64,000 bases of DNA from Parapedobacter koreensis (GTDB lineage Bacteria > Bacteroidota > Bacteroidia > Sphingobacteriales > Sphingobacteriaceae). Below the pieces are notes generated by a model. The model did no database searches and was not told the DNA's origin. It was given only the letters and a program-made list of their open reading frames with translations. The number at the start of each line of letters is the position of its first letter. Position 1 is the first letter of the stretch. Made by a program: the position numbers and the translations under genes. This document shows positions 43,405 through 52,484 of this stretch, one piece after another. The stretch lies in NCBI RefSeq assembly GCF_900109365.1, contig NZ_FNZR01000001.1, positions 496,001-560,000 of the forward strand. Direction: 5' to 3'.

Positions 43405-46400
43405 TTATAACCTGAAATTCAAACTAAATCCCCAGCTTCTGGCAGAGGGCATGGCCATATCCTCTACACCCGGTACAATCGTGCCACCGCTCATGGCCGA
43501 CGTTTCGGGGTCGATGTGGGGTACATCAGACCACACCGCTAAGTTGCGACCAATCACCGATAGGCGCACATCACGGAATGGCAGCCTACCCATGAGGCGT
43601 GTAGGCAACGTATATCCGACGCTGATTTCCCGCAATTTGATGTAGGAAGCATCAAAGATCGCTCCTTCCAGCAGGCTTCTGCCAAGGGTATAGGAAGTGT
43701 GCCATTCCCGGGCAGGCAGCTTCACGTCATTGGGTGAATAGGATCCATCCTCATTTTGGACAACGCCTTTGCCGATTACACCATTACCTTCCACATTCAA
43801 GTCATAGCCATCGGCACGGCCTTCAAGGGTTTCAATGATTGAGCCGGTCTCACGCCCTATCACCTGCGTATGGGAGTACACTTCACCGCCATACCGGATA
43901 TCGAACAATACGCCCAGGTTTACGCCTTTCCAGGCAAACCCATTGCGCACACCCAATAGCCAGTCGGGATTGTAATTACCAAGTTTTACAATATTTTCGG
44001 TAGGCAAGGGCTTCCCGTCATTATTAAAAATGATTTCGCCGTAGTACGGACTATTGGTATCGTCTACTCGACGATATCCCAATCCGTACATATCCCCCAT
44101 GCGTCCGCCTTCGCGGGCTTCAATGGATACATAGCGCCCTGCCATCTGATAATTGCGTATACCCATGTCAGGAGCCAATTCCAACACCTTGCTGCGGTTA
44201 GCCGAAAAATTAAAATTCAAATCCCATTGGAAGCCATTTGCCGACCGTACGGGCACGGTATTCAACATGGCTTCATAGCCCCAGTTGCGGATTTCCCCGG
44301 CATTCAACACCATGCTGGTGTAGCCGCTGGCTTCCGTAAGGGGTACATTGGTCAAAATCTGGTTGCGCGTCGTGATGGTGTAATACGTAAAGTCCAGGCT
44401 AATTCGGCTGTCCAAGAAACGGAGTTCGGTACCGACCTCATACGATGCACTGATTTCGGGCTTCAAATTGAAGTTCGGCAGGCGCCCTGATTCCGAGAAT
44501 GCACGATAAGCGCCAAAAGGATCGAGGGTATTATAGGGCTGTGCAAACGAATAGGGGTCGGTATCGTTGCCCACCTGCGCAAAACCTGTACGCAGCTTGG
44601 CATAGGACCACCAGCTGGGCAAAGTGACAAAGCCATTAAACACTACGCTCAATGAAGCAGATGGATAAAAGTAGGAATTGGTAGACGTAGCTGTAGCCGT
44701 CACCCCCATCGGAACGGTCAGCGAGCTGGCCCAGTCGTTGCGCGCAGTCAGTTCCAAAAAGAGAAAGTCCTTATAGTCAAGCTGCGCCGAGCCGTAGAAG
44801 CTGTTTACCTTTTTCCGCACATTGGATTGTTCGGACACCAACGCCACGCGGGCATTGCCCAATGAAAATATACCGGGAATGATTAATTGGGGAGCACTCA
44901 CGTCAATGGAGTTGCCCCGGACGTCGCGCTGGCTTCCACCGGCATTGACAGACAAGTTTATCGCCCCGAGAGGTTTTGAAAACGTCAGGAGGAAGTCCAT
45001 ATTGCGCTCCTCATTGGCAATCCGGGCTTCGCGGTACGTACCGAATGGAAACCGCTGGGTGCTGAATGCCCTGCGTCTGTTGCGCAATTGATCGGTATAG
45101 TCCGTACCGATACGGGCAAACGCTTTCAACCAATCGTTAAACCGGTAGTTGAGCGTCACATTGCCATATAGCCGGTTGTCATTTACGCTATTGGTATTGA
45201 TGCCAAGGTTGAAGTACGGGTTATCGTGGTAGTTATAATTGGAGTTGAACTGTGCAATGTCTTCCCTGCCTATCATCCAGATCGATTTCTTCGGCTCCAG
45301 ATCTACCTGCCGGCCCAACCAACCATACAGCAAATAGTTGATATTTTCGGTACCGTATGTAAGGTTTGGCCGGTTATCGCTGTTGCTCTTCACATAGTTG
45401 GTCGATACCCGCACATCCAGTTTGTCCGTCAAATTATACCCCGCATTTAGTGAAAACGTATTGCGTTGCAGATCGGTATTAGGTACGATACCTGTTTGGT
45501 CAAAGTTGGTATAGGAAAACCGGAAGTCGCCTTTTTCATTGGATCCCGATAATGCCACGTTATTGATATAGGTTGCTCCGGTTTCATAAAAATTCTTGAT
45601 GTTGTCCGGACGAGCTACCCAAGGTGTGGGCGTAATCTCTCCACGGGCTGCCAAATCCGCAGCGCTCCCTATCTGGCCATCATCTACCAAGTTGATGTCC
45701 CCGCCCCGATAGCCATTTGAGGTCGGTGAATCAAATTGCCTAATCGGCCTCCCATCCAGCGGCGGCCCCCAGCTTTCATCCACCCCATCATTCAGGCCTG
45801 CACCGGCTCCGTCCTCAAAACTAAACTCACCATTGATGCCTTGACCATACCGGTTTTGAAATTCGGGCAGTACCAGCGCATTATCAAAGGTCACGCTTGA
45901 ATTTACGCTGATGCCGATGCCACGTTGTCCACGTCCCGATTTGGTGGTGATCAGTACAACACCATTTGCCGCACGTGAACCATACAACGCTGATGCGTTG
46001 GCACCTTTCAACACAGAGACCGATTCCACATCATCCGGATTGACCAGCCCGGCACCATTGCCGTAGTCGGTTTCCTGAAAATTTCTTCCCGAAGACCCGA
46101 ACAGGTCATTCGTAATCGGTACACCATCAATGACAAATAACGGCTGATTAGCATTGATATTAAGCGATTTGTCCCCCCGGATGGTTATCCGCGATGATCC
46201 GCCGATACCGGAGGGGCTGCCTACAATGGTAACCCCAGCCACTTTTCCGGCCAGGCCATCCACAAAATTGGATGTCCGCACCTGGGTCAATTCTTCCCCT
46301 TTTACTTCCTGCGCGGCATAGCCGAGTGATTTGGACTGCCGAGAGATACCCAAGGCGGTTACCACGACCTCTTCAAGTCCACGCACATCGGCATCCATTA

Positions 46401-46725
46401 CGATGTCAATACGGTTCCGACCATTGACAGGAACCTCCTGCGTTTGGTATCCCACAGCACTAAATACCAATACGTCTTGCCCCGATGAAAGACTTATCCG
46501 ATAAGTGCCAGCTGCCCCGGTGACCGTTGTCCGATTGGTCCCTTTCACGTTGATGGTTACGCCAGCAAGGCCTATGCCTTCCTGATCCACTATTGTTCCC
46601 GTGGTTTCGATTGATTGATAGCTGGCCGATGCATACGCAAAGCCAACAGTGACGACCATCAGCACCAGCAAGGGGCGAATGGTACATTCCAATAAGTTTG
46701 CAAGTAATTTTTGCTGCATTTTCAT
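43405..46725 (-). CDS. SusC-family TonB-dependent transporter (no STN domain)
   Basis: 1106 residues from the ATG at 46725 (the frame continues to a TTG at 46737). Signal peptide to ~40, carboxypeptidase-regulatory-like domain ~45-120, then the plug with LEEVVVTALGISRQSKSLGY, TIRGDKSLN, PLFVIDGVPIT and VSVLKGANASALYGSRAANG, and a barrel ending WGFSLNFRL. No STN domain, and no sigma/FecR pair accompanies it, so control probably lies with the XRE-cupin regulator upstream. Similar in type to the SusC at 19803. It follows a class-III PLP enzyme gene across a 147-nt gap with no convincing terminator. Confidence 0.94.
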   Translation of the reverse strand: MKMQQKLLANLLECTIRPLLVLMVVTVGFAYASASYQSIETTGTIVDQEGIGLAGVTINVKGTNRTTVTGAAGTYRISLSSGQDVLVFSAVGYQTQEVPVNGRNRIDIVMDADVRGLEEVVVTALGISRQSKSLGYAAQEVKGEELTQVRTSNFVDGLAGKVAGVTIVGSPSGIGGSSRITIRGDKSLNINANQPLFVIDGVPITNDLFGSSGRNFQETDYGNGAGLVNPDDVESVSVLKGANASALYGSRAANGVVLITTKSGRGQRGIGISVNSSVTFDNALVLPEFQNRYGQGINGEFSFEDGAGAGLNDGVDESWGPPLDGRPIRQFDSPTSNGYRGGDINLVDDGQIGSAADLAARGEITPTPWVARPDNIKNFYETGATYINNVALSGSNEKGDFRFSYTNFDQTGIVPNTDLQRNTFSLNAGYNLTDKLDVRVSTNYVKSNSDNRPNLTYGTENINYLLYGWLGRQVDLEPKKSIWMIGREDIAQFNSNYNYHDNPYFNLGINTNSVNDNRLYGNVTLNYRFNDWLKAFARIGTDYTDQLRNRRRAFSTQRFPFGTYREARIANEERNMDFLLTFSKPLGAINLSVNAGGSQRDVRGNSIDVSAPQLIIPGIFSLGNARVALVSEQSNVRKKVNSFYGSAQLDYKDFLFLELTARNDWASSLTVPMGVTATATSTNSYFYPSASLSVVFNGFVTLPSWWSYAKLRTGFAQVGNDTDPYSFAQPYNTLDPFGAYRAFSESGRLPNFNLKPEISASYEVGTELRFLDSRISLDFTYYTITTRNQILTNVPLTEASGYTSMVLNAGEIRNWGYEAMLNTVPVRSANGFQWDLNFNFSANRSKVLELAPDMGIRNYQMAGRYVSIEAREGGRMGDMYGLGYRRVDDTNSPYYGEIIFNNDGKPLPTENIVKLGNYNPDWLLGVRNGFAWKGVNLGVLFDIRYGGEVYSHTQVIGRETGSIIETLEGRADGYDLNVEGNGVIGKGVVQNEDGSYSPNDVKLPAREWHTSYTLGRSLLEGAIFDASYIKLREISVGYTLPTRLMGRLPFRDVRLSVIGRNLAVWSDVPHIDPETSAMSGGTIVPGVEDMAMPSARSWGFSLNFRL

Positions 46726-46872
46726 ATATTGCGCCAAATAATTATTCCTTTAATTGTGCAGCATTCCGGGTTTGGATTTGGTCGATTTGGGCCCGGTTTG
46801 TCTGCATGATACTATCGTTTAGTGGTGTGATTTTTACAGATTGCCTATAAAACGTACCTCCTTTCCATTTGG

Positions 46873-48243
46873 TTAAGTTGATGATTGGATACTATCCCGA
46901 ATGGCTTCTTCAAGCACATTCAATGCTTCTTGCAATTGCGGCTCGGTGATGATCAGCGGCGGATAGAGCGAAAGCACATTGCCTCCGGATACTTTCAGGC
47001 TCAGTCCCTTTTCAAGACAGCGGTATAAAACCTGTTCAGCTAATACCGGATGGGGTATTTTACTGTCTTTGTCCTGTACCAGTTCTACCCCCCATAAAAA
47101 TCCGACACCCCGGACGTCTCCTACCTCACCATAGTTGGCCTTCATACGTTGCAGGCGCTGGCTTAGGATTTCCGAAAGGACACCTACATGGTCAAGGATG
47201 TGATATTCGTCCATGTAGGCCAACGCTGCTAACGCCGCAGCTGCACCAAGCGGGTTTTTTTCATGGGTAAAATGCCCGAGGGATACATGCCCGGCTACGT
47301 TTAGCGACTCTTTGCACAACATCGCGGCCATGGGGGCAATGCCTGCTCCGAGGCCCTTGCCTAATACCACGATATCCGGAACAATGCCATAATGCTCGTA
47401 AACCAATGCTTTTCCCGTGCGACCTAATGCGGTAGGAATCTCATCTAATATGAGCAATACACCGTGCTTATCGCATAGCTCCCGAATGCGCTGCCAATAC
47501 GCACGGGAGGGTACATGTACGGTTGTACTTCGTATGGTTTCGGCCAGTATGGCCCCGATATCACCCTCCTTTTCAATAATATATTCGATATAGTCTGCAT
47601 AAGCCATATCCCCCTGTTGCAGGGATGGTGAATGCCACATCCTCCTGTAATTATCTACCGGTGGCACATGCACGCTACCCACCAGCAGTGGCCCAAGCCC
47701 CTGGTGGAATACATATTCACCGCCTACCGAAATACTATCCATCGAAGCGCCATGGAACGAATCATACATGGATATCGTTTTATATTTACCGGTAGCGATG
47801 CGCGCCAGTTTCAGTGCCATACTGATGGCCGATGTACCCCCAGGCGCGAAGAGTACCCGCGTCAATTGGCCGTTCGTAAGTGCCGTTAACCGCTCGGCCA
47901 GTTCGATAGCTGGCAGGTTGGTAAATCGGCGGGGGCAAAATGCTAACGCATCCAACTGGTCTTTTACCCGCTGGATAATGTATGGATTGTGATAGCCTAA
48001 TTGGTGTACGTTGTTTCCGTGGAAATCAACATAGGTTTTTCCTTGGAGGTTGGCCACAAACGCCCCATCACTGGATGCTAAAGCATCCAAACACGGTGTA
48101 GATAGCGATTGGTGCAAAAATACTTTTGCATCCCGCGAAAGTACAGCTTTCGTCTGTTCGTCTTGCGCCTGGCTCCAATGCTTCCGAAATTCGGAATGAT
48201 TTAAATCGCCTTCCGCACTTGAAAATGAGTTGATCGATGCCAT
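46873..48243 (-). CDS. Class-III PLP aminotransferase-fold enzyme, second copy (possible PbfA-like lyase)
   Basis: 456 residues. Blocks: AEGDLNHSEFRKHW at the N-terminus, FCPRRFTNLPAIELAERL, FAPGGTSAISMALKLAR (PLP phosphate loop), LILDEIPTALGRTGKAL (Asp) and VVLGKGLGAGIAPMAA (Schiff-base Lys), with HFTHEKNPLGAAAALAA shared with the paralogue at 38624. The two are related throughout but clearly diverged, so they probably act on different amines. First gene of the operon, directly after the XRE-cupin regulator gene. The promoter region (48285-48313) has a perfect 12-bp palindrome. Reaction unknown; candidates are aminophosphonate ammonia-lyase, phosphoethanolamine phospho-lyase or a simple transaminase. 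Confidence 0.85.
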   Translation of the reverse strand: MASINSFSSAEGDLNHSEFRKHWSQAQDEQTKAVLSRDAKVFLHQSLSTPCLDALASSDGAFVANLQGKTYVDFHGNNVHQLGYHNPYIIQRVKDQLDALAFCPRRFTNLPAIELAERLTALTNGQLTRVLFAPGGTSAISMALKLARIATGKYKTISMYDSFHGASMDSISVGGEYVFHQGLGPLLVGSVHVPPVDNYRRMWHSPSLQQGDMAYADYIEYIIEKEGDIGAILAETIRSTTVHVPSRAYWQRIRELCDKHGVLLILDEIPTALGRTGKALVYEHYGIVPDIVVLGKGLGAGIAPMAAMLCKESLNVAGHVSLGHFTHEKNPLGAAAALAALAYMDEYHILDHVGVLSEILSQRLQRMKANYGEVGDVRGVGFLWGVELVQDKDSKIPHPVLAEQVLYRCLEKGLSLKVSGGNVLSLYPPLIITEPQLQEALNVLEEAIRDSIQSST

Positions 48244-48284
48244 TTGTTTAACCCTGCTTATCCAAAAAGTTAAGCAATACTAAA

Positions 48285-48313
48285 CAAAGTTTATTAAGGC
48301 ATTCCGTACGGAA
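48285..48313 (-). promoter_or_regulatory. Promoter with palindromic operator for the phosphonate/phospholipid operon
   Basis: TTCCGTACGGAA at 48302-48313 is a perfect 12-bp palindrome, and on the minus strand it is followed by TAAACTTTG (48285-48293), close to the TAnnTTTG -7 element. The palindrome therefore covers the spacer and -33 side of the promoter and lies 59 nt from the ATG. It is a good candidate binding site for the XRE-cupin protein encoded just upstream. Confidence 0.55.
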
Positions 48314-48353
48314 AATTAAATAATCATTAAATTGAACAGAAAACGAACATTAA

Positions 48354-48926
48354 TTAGTCTTCAAAGAAATAGACAACGAGCATAATTGCTTTGTCCGCTC
48401 CCACATTGCGGGGCGTATGGGGTATACGACCGTCAAACAGCATAGAGTCTCCGGTACTCAACCGGATGATCTCCTGCTCAAATTGGTATTCAATTTTACC
48501 CGAAAGCAGATATTTATACTCAAAGGCTTCGGTTTCTACCATCGGGCGGCTCGCATCGGGCTCCAATTCGAGCAACACAATGTCTACGGTGGATTTGTCA
48601 ATATTTTTTGTAAATATCCGGTGATAGCGGAAGCCCAACGCTTGCTCTTTTTCAAAGGAATCGTATTCGTCGCTTCGTTTTACCAGGATAGTCTTGGTCA
48701 ATTTTTCCGCATCGATTTCCTTGAAAAATACATTTAGATCGACATCCAATGCCCGGATAATTTCGATCAATACCATTAACGATGGGACGGCCCGGCTATT
48801 TTCGATTTGGGAAATCAACCCTTTACTGACAGATGCCCGTTCTGCAAGCTCCTGTACGGTAATGCCCTTATTCTTTCTCCGCTCCCTGATTTGATTTCCA
48901 ATCTGGATTAGAATGTCTTCTTTCAT
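48354..48926 (-). CDS. XRE-family transcriptional regulator with C-terminal cupin domain
   Basis: 190 residues. Residues ~8-65 are an HTH_3/XRE domain (IRERRKNKGITVQELAERA, SKGLISQIENSRAVPSL). Residues ~115-188 are a cupin_2 barrel (EYKYLLSGKIEYQFEQEIIR, GDSMLFDGRIPHTPRN), which normally senses a small ligand. This architecture is common in regulators of amine, amino acid and alkylphosphonate catabolism. It is transcribed from a perfect Bacteroidetes promoter (48944-48974) and is 110 nt from the operon it probably controls. Whether repressor or activator is not visible. Confidence 0.93.
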   Translation of the reverse strand: MKEDILIQIGNQIRERRKNKGITVQELAERASVSKGLISQIENSRAVPSLMVLIEIIRALDVDLNVFFKEIDAEKLTKTILVKRSDEYDSFEKEQALGFRYHRIFTKNIDKSTVDIVLLELEPDASRPMVETEAFEYKYLLSGKIEYQFEQEIIRLSTGDSMLFDGRIPHTPRNVGADKAIMLVVYFFED

Positions 48927-48943
48927 CTGACCGTTATAGCGGA

Positions 48944-48974
48944 CAAAGATATTCCATTTCGGGAGAATGGCAAA
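48944..48974 (-). promoter_or_regulatory. Consensus Bacteroidetes promoter of the XRE-cupin gene
   Basis: Minus strand: TTTG, exactly 19 nt, TATCTTTG, an exact match to TTTG-N19-TAnnTTTG. The -7 box ends 17 nt before the ATG. The spacer holds a small inverted repeat (CCATT and AATGG) that may serve autoregulation. Confidence 0.75.
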
Positions 48975-48999
48975 ACGTGGTCACCCATTATCCACAGTG

Positions 49000-49031
49000 T
49001 TTGGCACATTGCACAATCCTTACTATATTTA
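49000..49031 (+). promoter_or_regulatory. Near-consensus promoter of the HEAT/cytochrome lipoprotein gene
   Basis: TTTG at 49000-49003, 20 nt, then TATATTTA at 49024-49031 (last base differs from TAnnTTTG). It leaves a 37-nt leader containing TAACAA and TTGTTA arms that could form an operator. Confidence 0.5.
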
Positions 49032-49068
49032 ACAACACTAACTAATGAATTGTTAGCCCGCAATTGTT

Positions 49069-52000
49069 ATGAACAAGACCATTATTGCCTTGATTGTCCT
49101 CACCTCCGTGTGGAGCTGCCGGAATAAGATGGCCGATCTGCCCGTCAAAGAAATGGATCCTGCCGAAACAGCCCAACTGGCGGCCACTCTTGAAGAACGC
49201 ATTCATGTTGCGCTCGATAGTGGTTTCACCCTGAAATTGTGGGGTATTGATTCGTTGGTCATTTCACCTGTTACGATTGACATTGATGATCAGGGAAGGC
49301 TGTTCTATACAACCACAGACCGACAGAAAAACTCTGAATTTGACATTCGCGGGCACCGTGATTGGGAAATACCCTCCATTAGCCTGCAAACGGTGGAGGA
49401 CAGGCAGGATTTCCTCCGCCGCGAATTATCTCCGGAAAACAGCGCTCGCAACACCTGGCTGGCGGACCTGAACGGTGATGGCTCGCATGATTGGCGCGAT
49501 CTCACCGTCCAGAAAGAAAAGGTATACCGCATCGAAGATATATCGGGCGATGGGGTAGCCGATCGATCGCAACTGGTAGTCGATGATTTTCATGAGGAGG
49601 TGACCGACGTAGCAGGCGGCATTTTTGCAGACGGGGACAACCTGTATATTGCGGTGGCTCCGGATTTGTGGCGAATGACGGATAAAAACGGCGATGGCAT
49701 TCCCGATGAGAAAACGTCCATTTCTCACGGATATGGTATCCACATCGGTTTCAGCGGGCATGGCATGTCTGGCGTAAAAATGGGGCCCGATGGCCGCCTA
49801 TACTGGCAAATCGGTGATATTGGCTTCAATGGCACGGGGCCTGACGGCCAAAAATGGGAATATCCCAACTGTGGTGTCATTGCACGCTCCAATCCCGATG
49901 GCAGCGATTTTGAGGTTTTTGCTTATGGCCTCCGCAATACCCATCAATTTGTATTCGATGAATACGGCAATATCATCAGTGAAGACAACGACGGCGATCA
50001 CCCCGGCGAGAAAGAACGCCTGGTTTATATCGTGAACGGTTCGGATGCCGGTTGGCGCAGTAACTGGCAATATGGCAAATACAGTGATCCGGACAACAAC
50101 AGTTATAAAGTATGGATGGATGAACAGCTATATTTGCCCCGCTTTGAGGGGCAGGCGGCCTATATCACGCCTTGTATCAGCAACTTTGTAAGCGGACCTA
50201 CGGGTTTGGTCTATAATCCAGGCACTGCGCTGAGCCCTGCTTATAAAAACACCTTCTTTGTGGCGGAATTTGTGGGCAATCCCTCAAACTCAGGCATCCA
50301 CAGCTTCAAACTGAACCCCAAAGGAGCTACGTTTGAATTGGGCGACCATAAAAAGGTCCTGGGAGGCATACTCGCTACCGGGCTGGATTTCGGGCCTGAC
50401 GGCGCTTTGTATGTGGCCGACTGGATCGACGGGTGGGGCACACATGATTACGGCCGCATCTGGAAGATGGATCACGAAGACACTGCCAACCAAGCCATCC
50501 GCCAAGAAGTAAAAACACTGCTGGCTGCCGGCTTTGGAAAAAAGGAAGATACCGAGCTGGGCAAATTACTGCGGCATGAAGATATGCGCATTCGGCAAAA
50601 GGCACAGTTTGCCCTGGTCAAGCACGGCAAAAAAGGACTGCAAATTTTCCAGCAAGTGCTCGGCCAAGCTGACCACCAACTGGCCCGGATACATGCCATC
50701 TGGGGTATCGGTCAATTGGCCCGGCAAGACCAACAGCAGGCAGCCGTGTTGCTTCCATTACTGAAAGATAACGATGCCGAAATACGGGCCCAAGCCGCCA
50801 AATGGTTGGGTGACATCCGCTATCCGGATGCCGGTGCTGTCCTCATTCCGCTCCTCGCTGATGCGAATAGCAGGGTTCGGTTTTTTGCGGCAGAAGCATT
50901 GGGACGGATCCAATATGAGCCAGCCATTACGCCGATCATCACGCTATTGGAAGGCAATAACGATGAAGATGCTTACTTACGACATGCGGGTACGCTCGCG
51001 TTGGCGCGTATCGGCAAAGCCGAACCTGTAGCTGCCCTGGCCAACAGTTCCTCACGGGCACTCCGCATTGCCGCAGTCGTCACCTTGCGGCGCATGGGGC
51101 ATCCTGATATCACACGCTTCCTGCAGGATCAAGATGAATTTGTGGTCACGGAAGCAGCTCGCGCCATTAATGACGACCTGTCCATCGAAGATGCACTGCC
51201 TGCGCTGGCCGACCTGCTGAATAAAACCCCCTTTACCAATGAAGCGTTGGTTCGCCGAATAATCAACGCCAATCTACGGGTAGGCAAACCGGCCAACTTA
51301 CAAAACCTCATCCGCTACGCGGAGCGCAGTGGCCATCCGACTGCGATGCGTTCAGAAGCTATAGAGGCATTGAGCACCTGGGCAAAACCATCAGTGATAG
51401 ACCGCGTAGACGGCCGTTACCGAGGTGCCGTTGCGCGCGATGTGGCCGAATTGAAAAACCAGACCGCAGGATCCCTGATCATCTTACTTGCCGATCGGGA
51501 TCTTTCCGTGCAGTTGAGCGCGGCTAAGGCTGTCAATAAACTGGGCATCAAACAGGCATCAGCTGTGTTGTTGGCCGGTCTGAAGCAAAGCAAGGATGCC
51601 GCGATGCGGGTAGCATGCCTGCAAGCACTCATTGCGCTGGAAGACCCGCAACAGGAACAAGCTATTAAACTGGCCCTCGCCGATCGCGAAAAATCCGTAC
51701 GTGTCGCCGGGCTTGACCTGCTGGAAAACATGGCCATTCCGCAGTCGGTGATGGTCAACCTACTGGCAGATGTCATCGCTACCAAAACCACGGAAGAAAA
51801 ACAAGCTGCCATTATCACGCTTGGCAAAATGCCCCTTGAAAATGCCGCTCCACTGTTCAACAACTTGCTGGACAACATGGAAAATGGCCGCTTAAACCCT
51901 GACGTCTATTTGGAATTGGGTGAAGCGATAGACAGTACGCATGCCGAATCCTTGATTGCACGCTACAAAGCCATCAGTAGCCAATCGGCCCCTGACGAAT

Positions 52001-52455
52001 TGATGGCTTCCTATGCCAGCGCGTTGCACGGTGGCAATCCCGAACGCGGCGGGCGGATCTTTTTCCAGCATGCGCAAGCGCAATGCATGAAGTGCCATGC
52101 GTATGATGACCGTGGAGGAAACGCTGGTCCACGACTGAATGGCGTAGGGAAACGCTTATCCCGCGAACAGTTGCTGGAATCGCTCATTAACCCGAGTGCC
52201 CGCCTGGCATCGGGATATGGCATGATCACCCTTGAGTTAAAGGATGGCAAAACCACTACCGGCATTTTTGTGGAAGAAACGAATACCAGCATCAAAATCA
52301 AAGAATGGCAGGGGCCGGATCACGTGATTCCATTAACCGAAGTTGCGAAAAAGACCTTTTCGCCATCCAGTATGATCGACATGAAGGGCGTGCTTTCAAC
52401 CCGTGAAATCCGAGATGTGGTAAGCTTCCTGGCTACACTTACCGAAGGTGATTAA
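49069..52455 (+). CDS. Large secreted lipoprotein: NHL/PQQ-like beta-propeller, HEAT repeats and cytochrome c domain
   Basis: 1128 residues with a lipobox (WSC, Cys17). Residues ~50-470 form a glucose-dehydrogenase-like beta-propeller with calcium-type loops (DLNGDGSHDW, DKNGDGIPDE) and the blocks GIHIGFSGHGMSGVKMGPDGRLYWQIGD and GPDGALYVADWIDGWG, each typical of the membrane-bound dehydrogenase domain. Residues ~490-960 are HEAT repeats. Near residue 1005 a haem site CMKCH appears, with a C-terminal domain ending DVVSFLATLTEGD. Such PVC/Bacteroidetes proteins are thought to oxidise sugars or alcohols, feeding electrons to the periplasmic chain. It is divergent from the XRE-cupin gene and not clearly part of its operon. 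Confidence 0.88.
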   Translation: MNKTIIALIVLTSVWSCRNKMADLPVKEMDPAETAQLAATLEERIHVALDSGFTLKLWGIDSLVISPVTIDIDDQGRLFYTTTDRQKNSEFDIRGHRDWEIPSISLQTVEDRQDFLRRELSPENSARNTWLADLNGDGSHDWRDLTVQKEKVYRIEDISGDGVADRSQLVVDDFHEEVTDVAGGIFADGDNLYIAVAPDLWRMTDKNGDGIPDEKTSISHGYGIHIGFSGHGMSGVKMGPDGRLYWQIGDIGFNGTGPDGQKWEYPNCGVIARSNPDGSDFEVFAYGLRNTHQFVFDEYGNIISEDNDGDHPGEKERLVYIVNGSDAGWRSNWQYGKYSDPDNNSYKVWMDEQLYLPRFEGQAAYITPCISNFVSGPTGLVYNPGTALSPAYKNTFFVAEFVGNPSNSGIHSFKLNPKGATFELGDHKKVLGGILATGLDFGPDGALYVADWIDGWGTHDYGRIWKMDHEDTANQAIRQEVKTLLAAGFGKKEDTELGKLLRHEDMRIRQKAQFALVKHGKKGLQIFQQVLGQADHQLARIHAIWGIGQLARQDQQQAAVLLPLLKDNDAEIRAQAAKWLGDIRYPDAGAVLIPLLADANSRVRFFAAEALGRIQYEPAITPIITLLEGNNDEDAYLRHAGTLALARIGKAEPVAALANSSSRALRIAAVVTLRRMGHPDITRFLQDQDEFVVTEAARAINDDLSIEDALPALADLLNKTPFTNEALVRRIINANLRVGKPANLQNLIRYAERSGHPTAMRSEAIEALSTWAKPSVIDRVDGRYRGAVARDVAELKNQTAGSLIILLADRDLSVQLSAAKAVNKLGIKQASAVLLAGLKQSKDAAMRVACLQALIALEDPQQEQAIKLALADREKSVRVAGLDLLENMAIPQSVMVNLLADVIATKTTEEKQAAIITLGKMPLENAAPLFNNLLDNMENGRLNPDVYLELGEAIDSTHAESLIARYKAISSQSAPDELMASYASALHGGNPERGGRIFFQHAQAQCMKCHAYDDRGGNAGPRLNGVGKRLSREQLLESLINPSARLASGYGMITLELKDGKTTTGIFVEETNTSIKIKEWQGPDHVIPLTEVAKKTFSPSSMIDMKGVLSTREIRDVVSFLATLTEGD

Positions 52456-52484
52456 AAGGAAAATTAAGGAACTGTACGGTTGCA

